A stretch of DNA of 38,129 bases from Asaia bogorensis (GTDB taxonomy: Bacteria > Pseudomonadota > Alphaproteobacteria > Reyranellales > Reyranellaceae): positions 1-38,129 of the forward strand of contig CAMDQJ010000031.1 of NCBI GenBank assembly GCA_945905835.1, read 5' to 3'. The notes beneath the pieces were generated by a model. It saw only the letters and a program-made list of their open reading frames with translations. It was not told where the DNA came from and made no database searches. Below, in pieces: positions 9,311-18,751 of this stretch (the first letter of the stretch is position 1; each line of letters opens with the position of its first letter). The position numbers and the translations under genes were made by a program.

Positions 9311-11161
9311 ATGCAGGCGCCTTTCAAGCCGATCGACTTTTTGAGCCGCGACGTCGAGATCGAGCGGCGGGCCGACGGCACGATTGTGCTGCAGTCGAAC
9401 CACAAGCTGCGGCCCTACGAGAAGCACGTGCCGGCCTTTCTTGCCAAATGGGCGGCCGAGGCGCCGGACCGGCTATGGTTGGCGCAGCGCCGCGGGCCGG
9501 ACCGCGAATGGCTGAAGCTCACTTATGTGGAGGCCAAGAAGCAGGTCGATTCGGTGACGCAGGCGCTTATCGACCGCGGCTTCGGGCCCGACAAGCCGGT
9601 CATGATCCTGTCATCGAATTCCATCGAGTTCGCGTTGCTTTCGATGGCGGCGATGCAGGCTCGCGCGCCACTTGCGCCGGTGTCGCCGGCCTATTCGGTG
9701 ATGAGCCAGGACCATTCCAAGCTCCGCTACGTCTTCGACCTCATCAAGCCCGGCCTGATCTTCGTGCAGAATGGCGAGATCTACGCGCGCGCGTTGGCAG
9801 CACTCGATCTTGAGGGCGTGTTGCTGGTTCATGCCGACAAGGTGCCGCCCAAGATGCAGTCGCTGCCCTGGAGCGAGCTGGTGGCCACCAAGGCGACCGG
9901 CGCGGTGGCGAAGTCGATCGAGCTGATCGAACCCAAAACTGTCGGCAAGTTTCTCTTCACCTCGGGCAGCACCGGTATGCCCAAGGCGGTGATCAACACG
10001 CAGGAAATGATGTGCGCCAACCTGGCGATGGGAAAGATGGCGCGCGTGCGCAAGCCGGACGACCCCGTCGCCGTCATGCTCGACTGGCTGCCGTGGAACC
10101 ACACGATGGGCGGCAACGCCACCTTCCAGGGCAACCTCTCGGAGGGTGGTACGACCTGGATCGATGACGGCAAGCCGCTGCCCGGCCTGTTCGACGAGAC
10201 GCTGCGCAATTTACGTGAAATCTCGCCGACCTACTTCGCCAACGTGCCGGCAGGCTACGCCATGCTGGCCACCGCGCTGGAGAAGGACGAGTCGCTCGCC
10301 AGGAACTTCTTCAAGAACCTGAACTCGCTCGCCTATGGTGGCGCCACGCTGCCGTCCGACCTCTATGAGCGTATGGAAGTCTTGGCGGTGAAGCACACCG
10401 GCTACCGGCTGCCCTTCGTCACCGGCTGGGGCTCGACAGAGACGGCGCCGACCGCGACCACGGTGCACTGGGCGTCCGAGCGAGTCGGCCTGATCGGCCT
10501 GCCGTTTCCCGGTGTACAGCTCAAGATGGTGCCGACCGGCGAGGAGGGACGTTACGAGCTTCGGCTCAAGAGCGTGATCGTCACACCTGGCTACTACAAG
10601 CGGCCGGACCTCACGTCGCAGATGTTCGACGAGGAGGGTTTTTACAAGATCGGCGACGCTGGGCGTTTCGTCGATCCAAACGATCCGAGCTGGGGCCTGA
10701 TTTTCGACGGCCGCGTGGTCGAGGATTTCAAGCTGATGAGCGGCACCTTCGTGCTGGTCGGCACCTTACGCACCACGGCCATCGCGGCGGCGAGCCCGGT
10801 GCTGCAGGACGCCGTGGTCTGCGGCGAGGGGCGCGAGCAGGTCGGCCTGCTGGGCTTTCCCAATCTCGCTGCCTGCCGGCAAGTCGCTGGCGACAAGGAC
10901 GCGGCGCTTTCGACCGACGAGCTTTTGGCGCATCCCGCTGTCGTCGCGGCCGTGCGCGATGGGCTGGCGAAGATGAATGCCGAGTGCAAGGGTTCGTCGA
11001 TGCAGGTGCGGCGCGTACTGCTGATGGCCGAGGCGCCGTCGGTCGACGGCCACGAGATGACCGACAAGGGCTACATCAACCAGCGCTCGACGTTGGAGCG
11101 ACGCAAGGCACTGGTCGAAAAGCTTTATGCCGGCGGCGAGAGTGTGATCGAGATCGCCTAG
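9311..11161 (+). CDS. Feruloyl-CoA synthase-like AMP-dependent acyl-CoA ligase
   Basis: This is an ANL-superfamily adenylate-forming enzyme of about 616 residues. The P-loop [11 protein letters not shown] is near 216-226, the adenine-site motif GWGSTETAP follows, and [10 protein letters not shown] near 583-592 contains the C-terminal-domain lysine (Lys586). The N-terminus (APFKPIDFL...[13 protein letters not shown]) and the TDKGYINQR tail are characteristic of the feruloyl-CoA synthase branch, which activates hydroxycinnamates with ATP and CoA. The usual partners, an enoyl-CoA hydratase/aldolase and vanillin dehydrogenase, are not nearby, so the substrate may be another aromatic or fatty acid. 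I place the start at 9311. ATG 9293 is an alternative, but its GGGAG is only one base from the codon. The gene ends 3 bases from the convergent decarboxylase-like gene. Confidence 0.85.
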   Translation: MQAPFKPIDFLSRDVEIERRADGTIVLQSNHKLRPYEKHVPAFLAKWAAEAPDRLWLAQRRGPDREWLKLTYVEAKKQVDSVTQALIDRGFGPDKPVMILSSNSIEFALLSMAAMQARAPLAPVSPAYSVMSQDHSKLRYVFDLIKPGLIFVQNGEIYARALAALDLEGVLLVHADKVPPKMQSLPWSELVATKATGAVAKSIELIEPKTVGKFLFTSGSTGMPKAVINTQEMMCANLAMGKMARVRKPDDPVAVMLDWLPWNHTMGGNATFQGNLSEGGTTWIDDGKPLPGLFDETLRNLREISPTYFANVPAGYAMLATALEKDESLARNFFKNLNSLAYGGATLPSDLYERMEVLAVKHTGYRLPFVTGWGSTETAPTATTVHWASERVGLIGLPFPGVQLKMVPTGEEGRYELRLKSVIVTPGYYKRPDLTSQMFDEEGFYKIGDAGRFVDPNDPSWGLIFDGRVVEDFKLMSGTFVLVGTLRTTAIAAASPVLQDAVVCGEGREQVGLLGFPNLAACRQVAGDKDAALSTDELLAHPAVVAAVRDGLAKMNAECKGSSMQVRRVLLMAEAPSVDGHEMTDKGYINQRSTLERRKALVEKLYAGGESVIEIA

Positions 11162-11164
11162 CGG

Positions 11165-11935
11165 TTATTCGTCCGCCCTCGACTCACGGATGCGGCGCGT
11201 CCCCTGAAACACCGGCTTCAGCGGATCCATGACGAAGCGGATACGCGGCAGGTCGGTGTCGACGGTACAGCAGGTGCCGACGATGGCGCTGGCGAGCTTC
11301 AGCCCTGAAGCATTCCATGCGGCCGCATCGAATTCGTTGACCTGCGGCTTGCCGCGCTCTGATTTGAGGAAAGTGTATTTCGGATCGACCTGGATCAGCA
11401 TCGGCGCGGTCTGGCCGTCGAGCGGGGCGTTCGCCGCCGTCACCCAGTTGATGTACTGCACGTCGGTGCCCGACACCGGCTGCGGATCGACCAGCGCGCA
11501 GTCGAGGATCGTCTTGCCGCCCTTCTTCACCGTGCCCATGACGCGATCGTGCCGTCGGACGAATTTCACCTCGCCAGCCTCAACCGGGAACCCCCAGCGC
11601 GCGCGCAGCTCCTTTGCTGCTGTCTCCGTGCTCGTCACGGCGCCCAGCATGAAGCCGCGCGGATGCGCGCCGGCGCGGCTGCCTAAACGCAGCATGGCGA
11701 GATTGAACGGTCCGACCGGGCTCTCCGAATAGCGCGTCACGGCCAGGATCACATAGGACGGCAATGCCGGGTGCATCGCCTTGGGCAAGAGCCCATCGGT
11801 CGAACTGCGCGGCACCTCGATCAGGAGCTGCATCATCTCGGCCTTGGGCAGCGTCCAGGCTTCGGTATCGAGATTGGGCAACGTCGGCAGGCGCGCGGGC
11901 GACTGCGTGATGTCGAGGGTTCCGTAGAGAGGCAT
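11165..11935 (-). CDS. Acetoacetate decarboxylase-like protein
   Basis: This 256-residue protein resembles the acetoacetate decarboxylase superfamily. It has LLPKAMHPALPSYVILAV near the N-terminus. The core GPFNLAMLRLGSRAG...RGFMLGAVTSTETAAKELRARWGFP matches the family's pattern of a conserved Gly-Pro-Phe/Tyr, a substrate-pocket strand and a W-G-x-P turn. E-V-K-F-V-R follows, where a Schiff-base lysine could lie, but I cannot confirm it is the catalytic one. Many relatives are not true decarboxylases but enolate-type aldolase-dehydratases. The gene follows the luciferase-like monooxygenase by 4 bases (GGAG within the end of that gene), so the two are almost certainly co-transcribed and probably act on the same compound. 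Confidence 0.65.
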   Translation of the reverse strand: MPLYGTLDITQSPARLPTLPNLDTEAWTLPKAEMMQLLIEVPRSSTDGLLPKAMHPALPSYVILAVTRYSESPVGPFNLAMLRLGSRAGAHPRGFMLGAVTSTETAAKELRARWGFPVEAGEVKFVRRHDRVMGTVKKGGKTILDCALVDPQPVSGTDVQYINWVTAANAPLDGQTAPMLIQVDPKYTFLKSERGKPQVNEFDAAAWNASGLKLASAIVGTCCTVDTDLPRIRFVMDPLKPVFQGTRRIRESRADE

Positions 11936-11939
11936 GGTG

Positions 11940-13043
11940 CTACTCCGCAGCCGCTGCGTTCAGCGGCTTCTTGGCGAACACCGGCATCACTTCCTTGGCG
12001 AAGAGACGCAGGCTCGCCATCACCTGCTCCTGCGGCACGACCTCGTTGGCATTAAGGATGAAGTTGATGCAGTCCACTCCCAGCGATTCCCATTTCTTGA
12101 TGGCACGGATGATGCGCGCGGGATCGCCATAGGCCATGCCCTCGGTCTGCTGCTCCGACGCGTCGGGACCGGTGGCGGCGCGGCGCAGCGCTGGCAGCAG
12201 TCCCAGCGACTGGTACGACGGCGAGGAATAGACTTCGCGCGTGGAGATGAGCTGGGTGGCGAGGTAGTTGAACGTGTTGCCGAGCTTCTTGCCCATCTCG
12301 ACGCCGGTCTTCTCGTCTTCGTGGCAGAACAGAAAGTTGGTCGTGGCGACCTGTTCGTTGACGAAGGCGCCGACCGGCTCGCAAAGCTGGATGCGCCGGC
12401 GATAGTCGCTGATTTTCTTCTCCTGCTCGCCGAATCCCGCGAAAGAGAGGCCGAGGCTGCCCAACCCGCGGTCGGCGGCGTCGAGCTCGGTGCCGGGGCT
12501 GGTCACCGCCACCCACATCGGCGGGTGCGGCTTCTGATAGGGCTTGGGCAGGATGGTGCGCTCCGGCATCGACCAGAACTCACCCTGGTACGAGAACGTC
12601 TCCTGCATCCACATCTTAGGCAGGCAGCGCACGAACTCGTCCCAGCTCTTTTTGGTCGTGTCGGGATTGGCGCCGAAGCCGCCGAGCTCGGTCCAGGTGG
12701 CGGAGCGGCCGGTGCCGACTTCGAGGCGGCCGCCCGACAGGAGGTCGAGCGTAGCGGTGCGTTCGGCGATCTTGATGGGGTGGTTGAACTCCGGCACGCA
12801 GACCACGATGCCATGGCCGACGCGGATGTTCTTGGTCAGCACGGCGCAGGCCGTGAGGAACAGCTCGGGCGCCGAGCAGTGGGAATATTCCTCGAGGAAA
12901 TGGTGCTCGACCGCCCAGACATGCTCGAAGCCCAGCTCGTCGGCGAGCTTCACCTGTTCGAGGCAGTTGTTGTAGACGGAGCGCTCGGTCTCGCGTGTCC
13001 AGGGACGTGGAATGGAAATTTCGTAGAACAGGCCGAACTTCAT
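11940..13043 (-). CDS. Luciferase-like (LLM) flavin-dependent oxidoreductase
   Basis: This 367-residue TIM-barrel enzyme of the bacterial-luciferase family starts MKFGLFYEISIPRPW. It has the typical ADELGFEHVWAVEHHF (near 36-51) and VGHGIVVCVPEFNHPIKIAERTATLDLLSGGRLEVGTGR (near 77-115) segments that line the FMN site. Members use reduced FMN or F420 to oxygenate or oxidise small molecules. The start at 13043 has GGGAGGAC upstream and matches the family; a longer frame back to 13274 would overlap the divergent SDR. It leads a two-gene unit with the acetoacetate-decarboxylase-like gene. No flavin reductase is encoded nearby. The substrate is unknown. Confidence 0.9.
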   Translation of the reverse strand: MKFGLFYEISIPRPWTRETERSVYNNCLEQVKLADELGFEHVWAVEHHFLEEYSHCSAPELFLTACAVLTKNIRVGHGIVVCVPEFNHPIKIAERTATLDLLSGGRLEVGTGRSATWTELGGFGANPDTTKKSWDEFVRCLPKMWMQETFSYQGEFWSMPERTILPKPYQKPHPPMWVAVTSPGTELDAADRGLGSLGLSFAGFGEQEKKISDYRRRIQLCEPVGAFVNEQVATTNFLFCHEDEKTGVEMGKKLGNTFNYLATQLISTREVYSSPSYQSLGLLPALRRAATGPDASEQQTEGMAYGDPARIIRAIKKWESLGVDCINFILNANEVVPQEQVMASLRLFAKEVMPVFAKKPLNAAAAE

Positions 13044-13122
13044 TGGGTCCTCCCGGCGCTTTTGCGGAACGCTAGGCTTGCTCCCGGCACGACGCAACAG
13101 CACGATGGGACCGGAGGGCGAA

Positions 13123-13992
13123 ATGATGAAACTTTCAGGCAGGGTTGCGATCGTGACCGGCGGAGCGAGCGGCATGGGCCGCGCCACCGTCATGCGCTTT
13201 CTCGCCGAGGGTGCGAAGGTGGTCGTGGCCGATCTCAACGAAGCCAATGGCGCGGAGACGGTGGCGGTCGCCAAGGCGAACGGCTACGGCGCCGACATCG
13301 CCTTTCTGCGCTGCGACGTCGCCAGCGAAGCCGACGTGATGGCGCTCGTGGCCGATGCCGTGAGGCGCTTCGGCCGGCTCGACATCGCCTATCTCAACGC
13401 CGGTGTCGGCGGCGCCTTCGGGCCGATCGCGGAGACCAGCGTCGAGGACTGGGACTACACCTTCGCGGTGCTGACGCGCTCGGTGTTCCTCGGTATGAAG
13501 CACGCCTCGGGGGCGATGAAGAAGTTCGGCAACGGCGGGGTCATCCTGGCGACAGCGTCAATCGCCGGCATGGTAGGCGGCGGCGGCAGCCACGCCTATT
13601 CTGCCGCCAAGGCCGCCGTCATCAGCCTGATCGAGAATGTCGCGGCGGAACTCGGGCCGCACCGCATCCGCGTCGTCGGCATCGCGCCGGGCGTGATCTC
13701 GACGCCGTTGCTCCATCGCGGCAAGCCGGAACGCTTCGCCGAGCAGTTCAAGCGCCAGCCGTGGCCCGACCGCGGCGCGCCCGAGCACATCGCCGACGTC
13801 GCGACCTTCCTTTGCTCCGACGAGGCGCGCTTCATTACCGGCGAGACGCTCAAGGTCGACGGCGGCCTGCTCGCCCAGGGTGTGGCATTGTGGGGCACCG
13901 GCAAGGATTCGACGTTCCTCAAGAGTGCCGGCGTCAATCGCGGCACGACCGGCGAGGCCATGGTCGTTCGTCATCTCGAACCGAAAGATTAG
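13123..13992 (+). CDS. Short-chain dehydrogenase/reductase (SDR)
   Basis: This 289-residue SDR has the cofactor motif TGGASGMG at 12-19, an Asp after strand 2 (VVVADLN) favouring NAD(H), LNAG at 91-94, and catalytic Ser146, Tyr159 and Lys163 (YSAAK). The tetrad Asn expected in V-N-L is replaced in AVLTRSVFLGMK. The tail after the usual DGG is about 35 residues longer than a typical SDR (to HLEPKD). ATG 13123 is preferred because GGAGG lies 5-6 bases upstream; an adjacent ATG at 13126 is equally usable. The gene is divergent from the luciferase-like gene and followed 6 bases later by a D-threonine-aldolase-type gene. This suggests the pair works on a hydroxy-amino acid or derived keto compound, which is inference. 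Confidence 0.87.
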   Translation: MMKLSGRVAIVTGGASGMGRATVMRFLAEGAKVVVADLNEANGAETVAVAKANGYGADIAFLRCDVASEADVMALVADAVRRFGRLDIAYLNAGVGGAFGPIAETSVEDWDYTFAVLTRSVFLGMKHASGAMKKFGNGGVILATASIAGMVGGGGSHAYSAAKAAVISLIENVAAELGPHRIRVVGIAPGVISTPLLHRGKPERFAEQFKRQPWPDRGAPEHIADVATFLCSDEARFITGETLKVDGGLLAQGVALWGTGKDSTFLKSAGVNRGTTGEAMVVRHLEPKD

Positions 13993-13998
13993 AGTCAC

Positions 13999-15147
13999 AT
14001 GAGCATGGAAGCCGAGCGTCTCCACCGTCACCTGATCGGCCAGCAGGGCTCGCGCCGTTCGCTCAACACGCCCGCCCTGGTGCTCGACCTCGAGATGCTG
14101 GACCGCAACATCGCCGAGATGTCGAATTTCGCGAAGGCGCACAACGTTAAGCTGCGCCCGCACTCCAAGACGCACAAATCGGCCGATATTGCCAAGCGCC
14201 AGATCGCGGCCGGTGCGCTCGGTGTCTGCTGCGCCAAGCTGGGTGAGGCCGAAGCGCTGGGCGAGGAGGGCGTCGAGGGACTGCACATCACCTCGCCGGT
14301 GGTGACGCCGCAGGCCATCGCGCGGCTGATGGAGCTCAACGGCAAGATGAAGGATCTGATGGTCGTGGTCGATCATCCGGCAAATGTCGATGGGCTCGCG
14401 GCGGCCGCCGCCAAGGCGGGCAAGCCGATGACGGTGATCGTCGACATCGATCCCGGCATGCATCGCACCGGCGTGGCCAACCCGGACGCCGTGGTCGAAC
14501 TGGTGCAGCAGATTGCGAAGCTGAAGTCGCTGAAATATGCCGGCGTGCAGTTCTATTGCGGCCGGCACCAGCACATCGTGAGCTTCGCCGAGCGTAAGGC
14601 CGAGATCGAGGAGCGCACGGAATACCTCAAGGGTATCCTGGCCAAGCTCGGGGCGGCGGGGCTGAAGCCCGGCATCGTCACCGGCTCGGGCACGGGCACG
14701 CACTTCATCGACGCTCCGCTCGGCGCCTTCACCGAGCTGCAGGTTGGCTCCTATGTCTTCATGGATCACGACTACAACGTCTGCGACCTGCGCGGCCTCG
14801 ATAAGCCGACCTTCGAGCAGGCGCTGCAGATCGATGCCCGGGTGGTGAGCGCCAACACGCCGGGCATGGTGACGGTCGATGCCGGGCTGAAGGCGATGGC
14901 GACCGAGAAGGGGCCGCCGATGATCCTGAAGGGCGCCGTCGAGGGCGCCACCACGCGCTTCATGGGCGACGAGCATCTGGCGGTGGTCGCGCCCGAGGGC
15001 AAGGCGGCGCCAGCGCTCGGCGAGCAGGTGATCCTGGTACCGCCGCATTGCGACCCGACGGTCAATCTCTATGAGGCCTACCATATCGTGAAGGGCGACA
15101 CGCTGGTCGAAATCTGGCCGGTGACGGGGCGCGGCCGCTCGCGCTAG
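13999..15147 (+). CDS. PLP-dependent D-threonine aldolase / DSD1-family enzyme
   Basis: This 382-residue protein has an alanine-racemase-like N-terminal TIM barrel binding PLP and a C-terminal beta domain. The PLP lysine is Lys57 in RPHSKTHK. The metal site is H-C-D at 350-352 in VPPHCDPTVNLY, matching the His-x-Asp metal ligands of D-threonine aldolases, D-serine dehydratases and 3-hydroxy-D-aspartate aldolases. These cleave or dehydrate D-beta-hydroxy amino acids. Which of the three activities applies cannot be told from sequence alone. Start alternatives are 13999 and 14005. The gene follows the SDR closely. Its TAG stop shares one CTAG with the stop of the convergent MFS gene, 15144-15147. 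Confidence 0.88.
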   Translation: MSMEAERLHRHLIGQQGSRRSLNTPALVLDLEMLDRNIAEMSNFAKAHNVKLRPHSKTHKSADIAKRQIAAGALGVCCAKLGEAEALGEEGVEGLHITSPVVTPQAIARLMELNGKMKDLMVVVDHPANVDGLAAAAAKAGKPMTVIVDIDPGMHRTGVANPDAVVELVQQIAKLKSLKYAGVQFYCGRHQHIVSFAERKAEIEERTEYLKGILAKLGAAGLKPGIVTGSGTGTHFIDAPLGAFTELQVGSYVFMDHDYNVCDLRGLDKPTFEQALQIDARVVSANTPGMVTVDAGLKAMATEKGPPMILKGAVEGATTRFMGDEHLAVVAPEGKAAPALGEQVILVPPHCDPTVNLYEAYHIVKGDTLVEIWPVTGRGRSR

Positions 15148-16319
15148 TGCGCCTCGACTAAAAGCCCGCCGTGCCAGCGGCGTGACAACAGGATCAGTGC
15201 CAGCATGCCGACGCAGCTGACGCCCAGCATGCCCAGGAACGCGCGCTGGCCAAACGCGGAATAGAGCTGGCCGGAGAACTGGAACACCAGCGCCTGCATG
15301 GCGCCGGTGCCGAGCGCGTAATAGAGGCTCTGGCCGATGGCCGCGCCGGTCGGCGGCAGGGCGCGCTGCAGGAAGGCCATGGCGCCGAGATGGCAGGCGG
15401 CGAAGGTGCAGGAATGCAGCGCCTGCAGGAAAACCAGGGCCGTCACGTCGGTGGTGAAGGCCATGGCTGTCCAGCGCACCATGCCGGCAGAGAGCCCGAG
15501 TGCGAGCAAGCCGCAGGGACCGAGGCGCGCCAGCAGCCAGCCGCCGAACAACATCAGCACGATCTCGACGGCGACGCTTTCGGACCACAGCAGGCTGATG
15601 GTGACATCGTCGATGCCGGCGGCGCGCCAGGTGAGCGTGCCGAAGCTGTAGAGCACGGAGTGACTGGCCTGGCAGAGGCCGGCGGTGACGAGGAACAACA
15701 GGAACGGCGGCGAGCGCAGCAGCGTGGCGACGCGGAACGGCCCCTTTGGACGGTCGGCGCCCGGGGCACGGGCCTCGGCCGTCGGCAGCCACAACGCGAA
15801 GGGGGCAAGCAGGACAAGTCCGCCCAGCGCGACGTAGAGCACCCATGACGGACCGTGGCTGTCGACCGAGACGCCGCAGACGAAGGCGCCGAGGATGAAG
15901 GCGACCGAACTCCACATGCGCACGCGCGCATAGTCGAGACCGTGGCGCTTGGTCTCGGTCACCAGTACACCGTCGTAGAGCGGCATCGGCGGCGACCAAA
16001 CGAACCCCCACAGCATGGTGACGACGAAGATCGCGAGGAAGGTATGGGAGAACTCGTAGGCGCCGATCAGCACCAGCGCGGCGATGCCCAGCGTCACGAT
16101 CACACCCTTCGGTCCGCCCAGCCGATGGGCGATCCAGCCGACGGAGAGCGTGGCGATGACGCCGACGATCTGGCGGCTCATGAACAGCGTGCCGAGTTCG
16201 GTGTCGCTGACACCGCGATCCTTCAGCCACACCGGCCAGTAGCTCATGAAGGCGCCGGCCGCGAAGAAATAGGCGGCGCCATAGCCGGCGAGCCGCAACG
16301 CCGTCAGCCAACGATCCAT
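15144..16319 (-). CDS. MFS transporter (HcaT/LacY-like subgroup)
   Basis: This 391-residue carrier has about twelve hydrophobic segments. The start RLAGYGAAYFFAAGAFMSYWPVWLKDRGVSDTELGTLF resembles the phenylpropionate permease HcaT and nucleoside/sugar proton-symporter branch, in which the first helix is followed by a Y-W-P...L-x-x-x-G turn. R-V-R-M-W-S-S-V-A-F-I-L-G near residue 130 is the conserved helix-5 segment. It probably imports a carboxylate or aromatic acid by proton symport. Its ATG overlaps the TGA of the CoA transferase gene as TGATG, so import and CoA activation are likely coupled: the acid brought in may be the acceptor of that transferase. Confidence 0.87.
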   Translation of the reverse strand: MDRWLTALRLAGYGAAYFFAAGAFMSYWPVWLKDRGVSDTELGTLFMSRQIVGVIATLSVGWIAHRLGGPKGVIVTLGIAALVLIGAYEFSHTFLAIFVVTMLWGFVWSPPMPLYDGVLVTETKRHGLDYARVRMWSSVAFILGAFVCGVSVDSHGPSWVLYVALGGLVLLAPFALWLPTAEARAPGADRPKGPFRVATLLRSPPFLLFLVTAGLCQASHSVLYSFGTLTWRAAGIDDVTISLLWSESVAVEIVLMLFGGWLLARLGPCGLLALGLSAGMVRWTAMAFTTDVTALVFLQALHSCTFAACHLGAMAFLQRALPPTGAAIGQSLYYALGTGAMQALVFQFSGQLYSAFGQRAFLGMLGVSCVGMLALILLSRRWHGGLLVEAH

Positions 16320-17443
16320 CAGGCGGCGAACTCGCGGCGCACGGCGTCGGTGTGCTGGCCGAGGCCGGGCACGTCGCCCAGCCGTGCCGGTTCACCGGTG
16401 TATGAGGCGGCGAGAGCGGGAACGCTGACCTCGCCGTTCGGGGTCTTGAAGCCCGTGCGCCTGAGCTGCGGGTGCGTCGAGAGATCGGCCACGGAACTCA
16501 CGCGCGCCCAAGCGATCTGCGCCGCGTCCAGGCGCGCGGACAGGGTTTCGAAGCCTTGGGCGCCAAAGCTCTTCTGCACGATCGCGTTGGTGTCGTCGCG
16601 CCGGGCGTTGCGCGCCTTGTTGGTGGCGTAGAGAGGATCCTTCTCGAGGCCTGGCTTGTCGAGGACGCCTTCGCACAGCCGCGCGAACTCGCGGTCGTTC
16701 TGGATCGAGATCAACACTGGCACCTTGTCGGCCGTGCTGTAGACGCCGTAAGGCGCGATGGTTGGATGCGTGAGGCCGAGCCGTGGCCAGTCGTAGGCGC
16801 CGTAATCTTTGGCGAGCAGAGGGACGCTCATCCATTCGGCCATCGAGGAGAACAGCGACACGGAGATGCTGCGGCCTTCGCCGATTTTGCCGCGCGCAAT
16901 CAGTGCTTCGAGGATGGCGGCGTGAGCGTACATGCCAGTGCCGATGTCGGTCGCCGACACGCCAATGCGGCCCGGCGCATGCTCGGTGCCGGTGATCGAC
17001 GCCATGCCGCTCTCGGCCTGCACCAGCAGGTCGTAGGCGCGGCGGTCCTTGTAGGGGCCATGTTCGCCGTAGCCCGAGATGTCGACGGCGATCAAGCGTT
17101 TGTCCTTCGCCCGCATGGCGGCAGAACCGAAGCCCGCACGCTCGGCGGCGCCCGGCGCCAGGTTCTGGATCAGCACATCGGCCTTGCCGATCATGCGGTG
17201 CAACAGGGCGAGGTCGTCCTTTTTCTTGAAGTCGAGTGTGACGGACTGCTTACCGCGATTGAGCCAGACGAAATAGCTGGCGAGGCCATACACATAGCCG
17301 TCATAGCCGCGCGCGAAATCGCCCTCGGGGCGCTCGATCTTGATGACGCGCGCGCCGGCATCGGCCAAGCGCGCCGAGCAATAGGGGGCCGCGACCGCCT
17401 GCTCGACGCTCACCACCAGCAGGCCTTCCAGCGCTCCGGGCAT
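16319..17443 (-). CDS. CaiB/BaiF (family III) CoA transferase
   Basis: This 374-residue family III CoA transferase has the standard features: LVVSVEQAVAAPYCSARLADAGARVIKIERPEGD at the N-terminus, LNRGKQSVTLDFK near 61-73, and the catalytic Asp138 in YDLLVQAESG, which forms the acyl-aspartyl intermediate in this family. At 374 residues it is slightly shorter than the typical 390-430. These enzymes move CoA between carboxylic acids. The gene is translationally coupled to the MFS gene (TGATG) and divergent from the aconitase X locus, with 69 bases between start codons. Another family member lies at 19129-20334, so two CoA transferases flank aconitase X. Confidence 0.9.
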   Translation of the reverse strand: MPGALEGLLVVSVEQAVAAPYCSARLADAGARVIKIERPEGDFARGYDGYVYGLASYFVWLNRGKQSVTLDFKKKDDLALLHRMIGKADVLIQNLAPGAAERAGFGSAAMRAKDKRLIAVDISGYGEHGPYKDRRAYDLLVQAESGMASITGTEHAPGRIGVSATDIGTGMYAHAAILEALIARGKIGEGRSISVSLFSSMAEWMSVPLLAKDYGAYDWPRLGLTHPTIAPYGVYSTADKVPVLISIQNDREFARLCEGVLDKPGLEKDPLYATNKARNARRDDTNAIVQKSFGAQGFETLSARLDAAQIAWARVSSVADLSTHPQLRRTGFKTPNGEVSVPALAASYTGEPARLGDVPGLGQHTDAVRREFAA

Positions 17444-17512
17444 CTTTTACGCTTCACTCCGTTGAAGGCCGGCACCATGCCCCAACACGCTTCGCTATGC
17501 CATAGTGTCGGC

Positions 17513-18751
17513 ATGGTGCAACTCGCATCCGAGGAGCGCGACATCATCGCCGGCCGCGACGGTGCGGCTAAGGCCATGGCGCTGCGCATCGTCGCCGACA
17601 CCGCGCGCATGGTGGGCGCGGCGAAGCTGGTGCCGATCGCCTCGGCGCATATCGACGGCTGCCTCTATCACGGCGATTCCGGTACGCACTTCGCCGAGAA
17701 GCTTTTGGCCGGCGGCGGCGCGGTCGCGGTACCAACGACGCTCAATGTCGGCGCGCTCGATCTTCTGCACGCCGGCCGTGTGCGCTTGACGCCGGAACGC
17801 GCGGCAATGGCCAGGCGCATGATGGATGCCTACCGGGCGCTGGGCTGTCAGCCGACCTGGACTTGCGCGCCCTACCAGGCGGGACACCGTCCGGCGGTCG
17901 GCTAGCATGTCGCCTGGGGCGAAAGCAACGCCGTTGCCTTCTGCAATTCCGTGCTCGGCGCGCGCACCGAGCGCTACGGCGATTTTCTGGACATCTGCGC
18001 GGCGCTGTCCGGTCGCGCGCCGGAGACCGGCTTGCATCTCAGCGACAATCGTCGCCCGACGGTGCATGTCGATGCAAGCGCGCTCGACCGGCGTCTGGTC
18101 GACGAGGACACTTTTTGGCCGGTGCTTGGCGCCTGGCTGGGAGAAATCGCCGGCGGCCGCATCGTCGCCTTTACGGGACTGCCGCAGCAAATCGACGAGG
18201 ATCGCCTCAAGGCAATGGGCGCCGCGGCGGCATCGACCGGCGCGGTCGGTCTCTTTCATGTCGCAGGTGTCACGCCTGAGCCGGTGGATATCGCCGATGT
18301 GCACCGAACCATCGTGCTCACGGGGGCGATGCTGCATGCGGCACGCGATCGATTGTCGACGACGCGCGCAATGAGTGGCGATCGCGTCGATGCCGTCGCG
18401 GTCGGCTCGCCGCATTTCTCCTTTGGCGAGTTCGAGCGGCTGCTCGTGGCGCTGAAAGGCAGAAAGCTTGCCATTCCATTCTATGTCTGCACGGGGCGGC
18501 ACACGCTCGATGAGTTGGCGAAAGCCGGAATTGACCTGTAATCGAGCGGCCTCACGGTCGTGGCCGACACCTGCATCGTGGTGACGCCGATCCTGCCGGA
18601 CAACACCGGCCTGCTGCTGACCAACTCCGGCAAGTTCGCGCATTACACGCGGCCTAACACCGGCGCCGACGTCTTATACGGCTCGCTGGCCGACTGCGCC
18701 GAGACGGCGGTCGCGGGACGCCTCGTGCGCGATGAAGGCCTGTGGCGATGA
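17513..18751 (+). pseudogene. Aconitase X large (catalytic) subunit interrupted by two in-frame stop codons
   Basis: Read straight through, this frame gives 412 codons, the full expected length of the aconitase X large subunit. Recognisable blocks are ASAHIDGCLYHGDSG, TTLNVGALD, TWTCAPYQ, HVAWGESNAVAFCNSVLGART, VGSPHFSFGEF and VADTCIVVTPILPDNTG. Two stops interrupt it in the same frame with no indel: TAG at 17903-17905 (codon 131, just before HVAWGESNAV, where family members usually have Glu) and TAA at 18539-18541 (codon 343). The family dehydrates substrates such as cis-3-hydroxy-L-proline (bacteria) or mevalonate-5-phosphate (archaea) with an iron-sulfur cluster; the likely Cys ligands remain. 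TAG and TAA are normal stops elsewhere in the window, so readthrough is unlikely. The choice lies between a recent pseudogene and sequence errors. No Shine-Dalgarno is seen at 17513. Confidence 0.82.

Noticed and set aside
13558-16395. Long minus-strand open frame (945 codons)
   Set aside because: It overlaps the SDR, aldolase and MFS genes in a non-coding frame and carries no recognisable domain.
17903-18541. Programmed readthrough or reassigned stop codons in aconitase X
   Set aside because: The two stops are of different types, TAG and TAA both end intact neighbours, and no pyrrolysine or suppressor gene is visible. A pseudogene or sequencing error is simpler. It is kept as a finding only because it can be tested.
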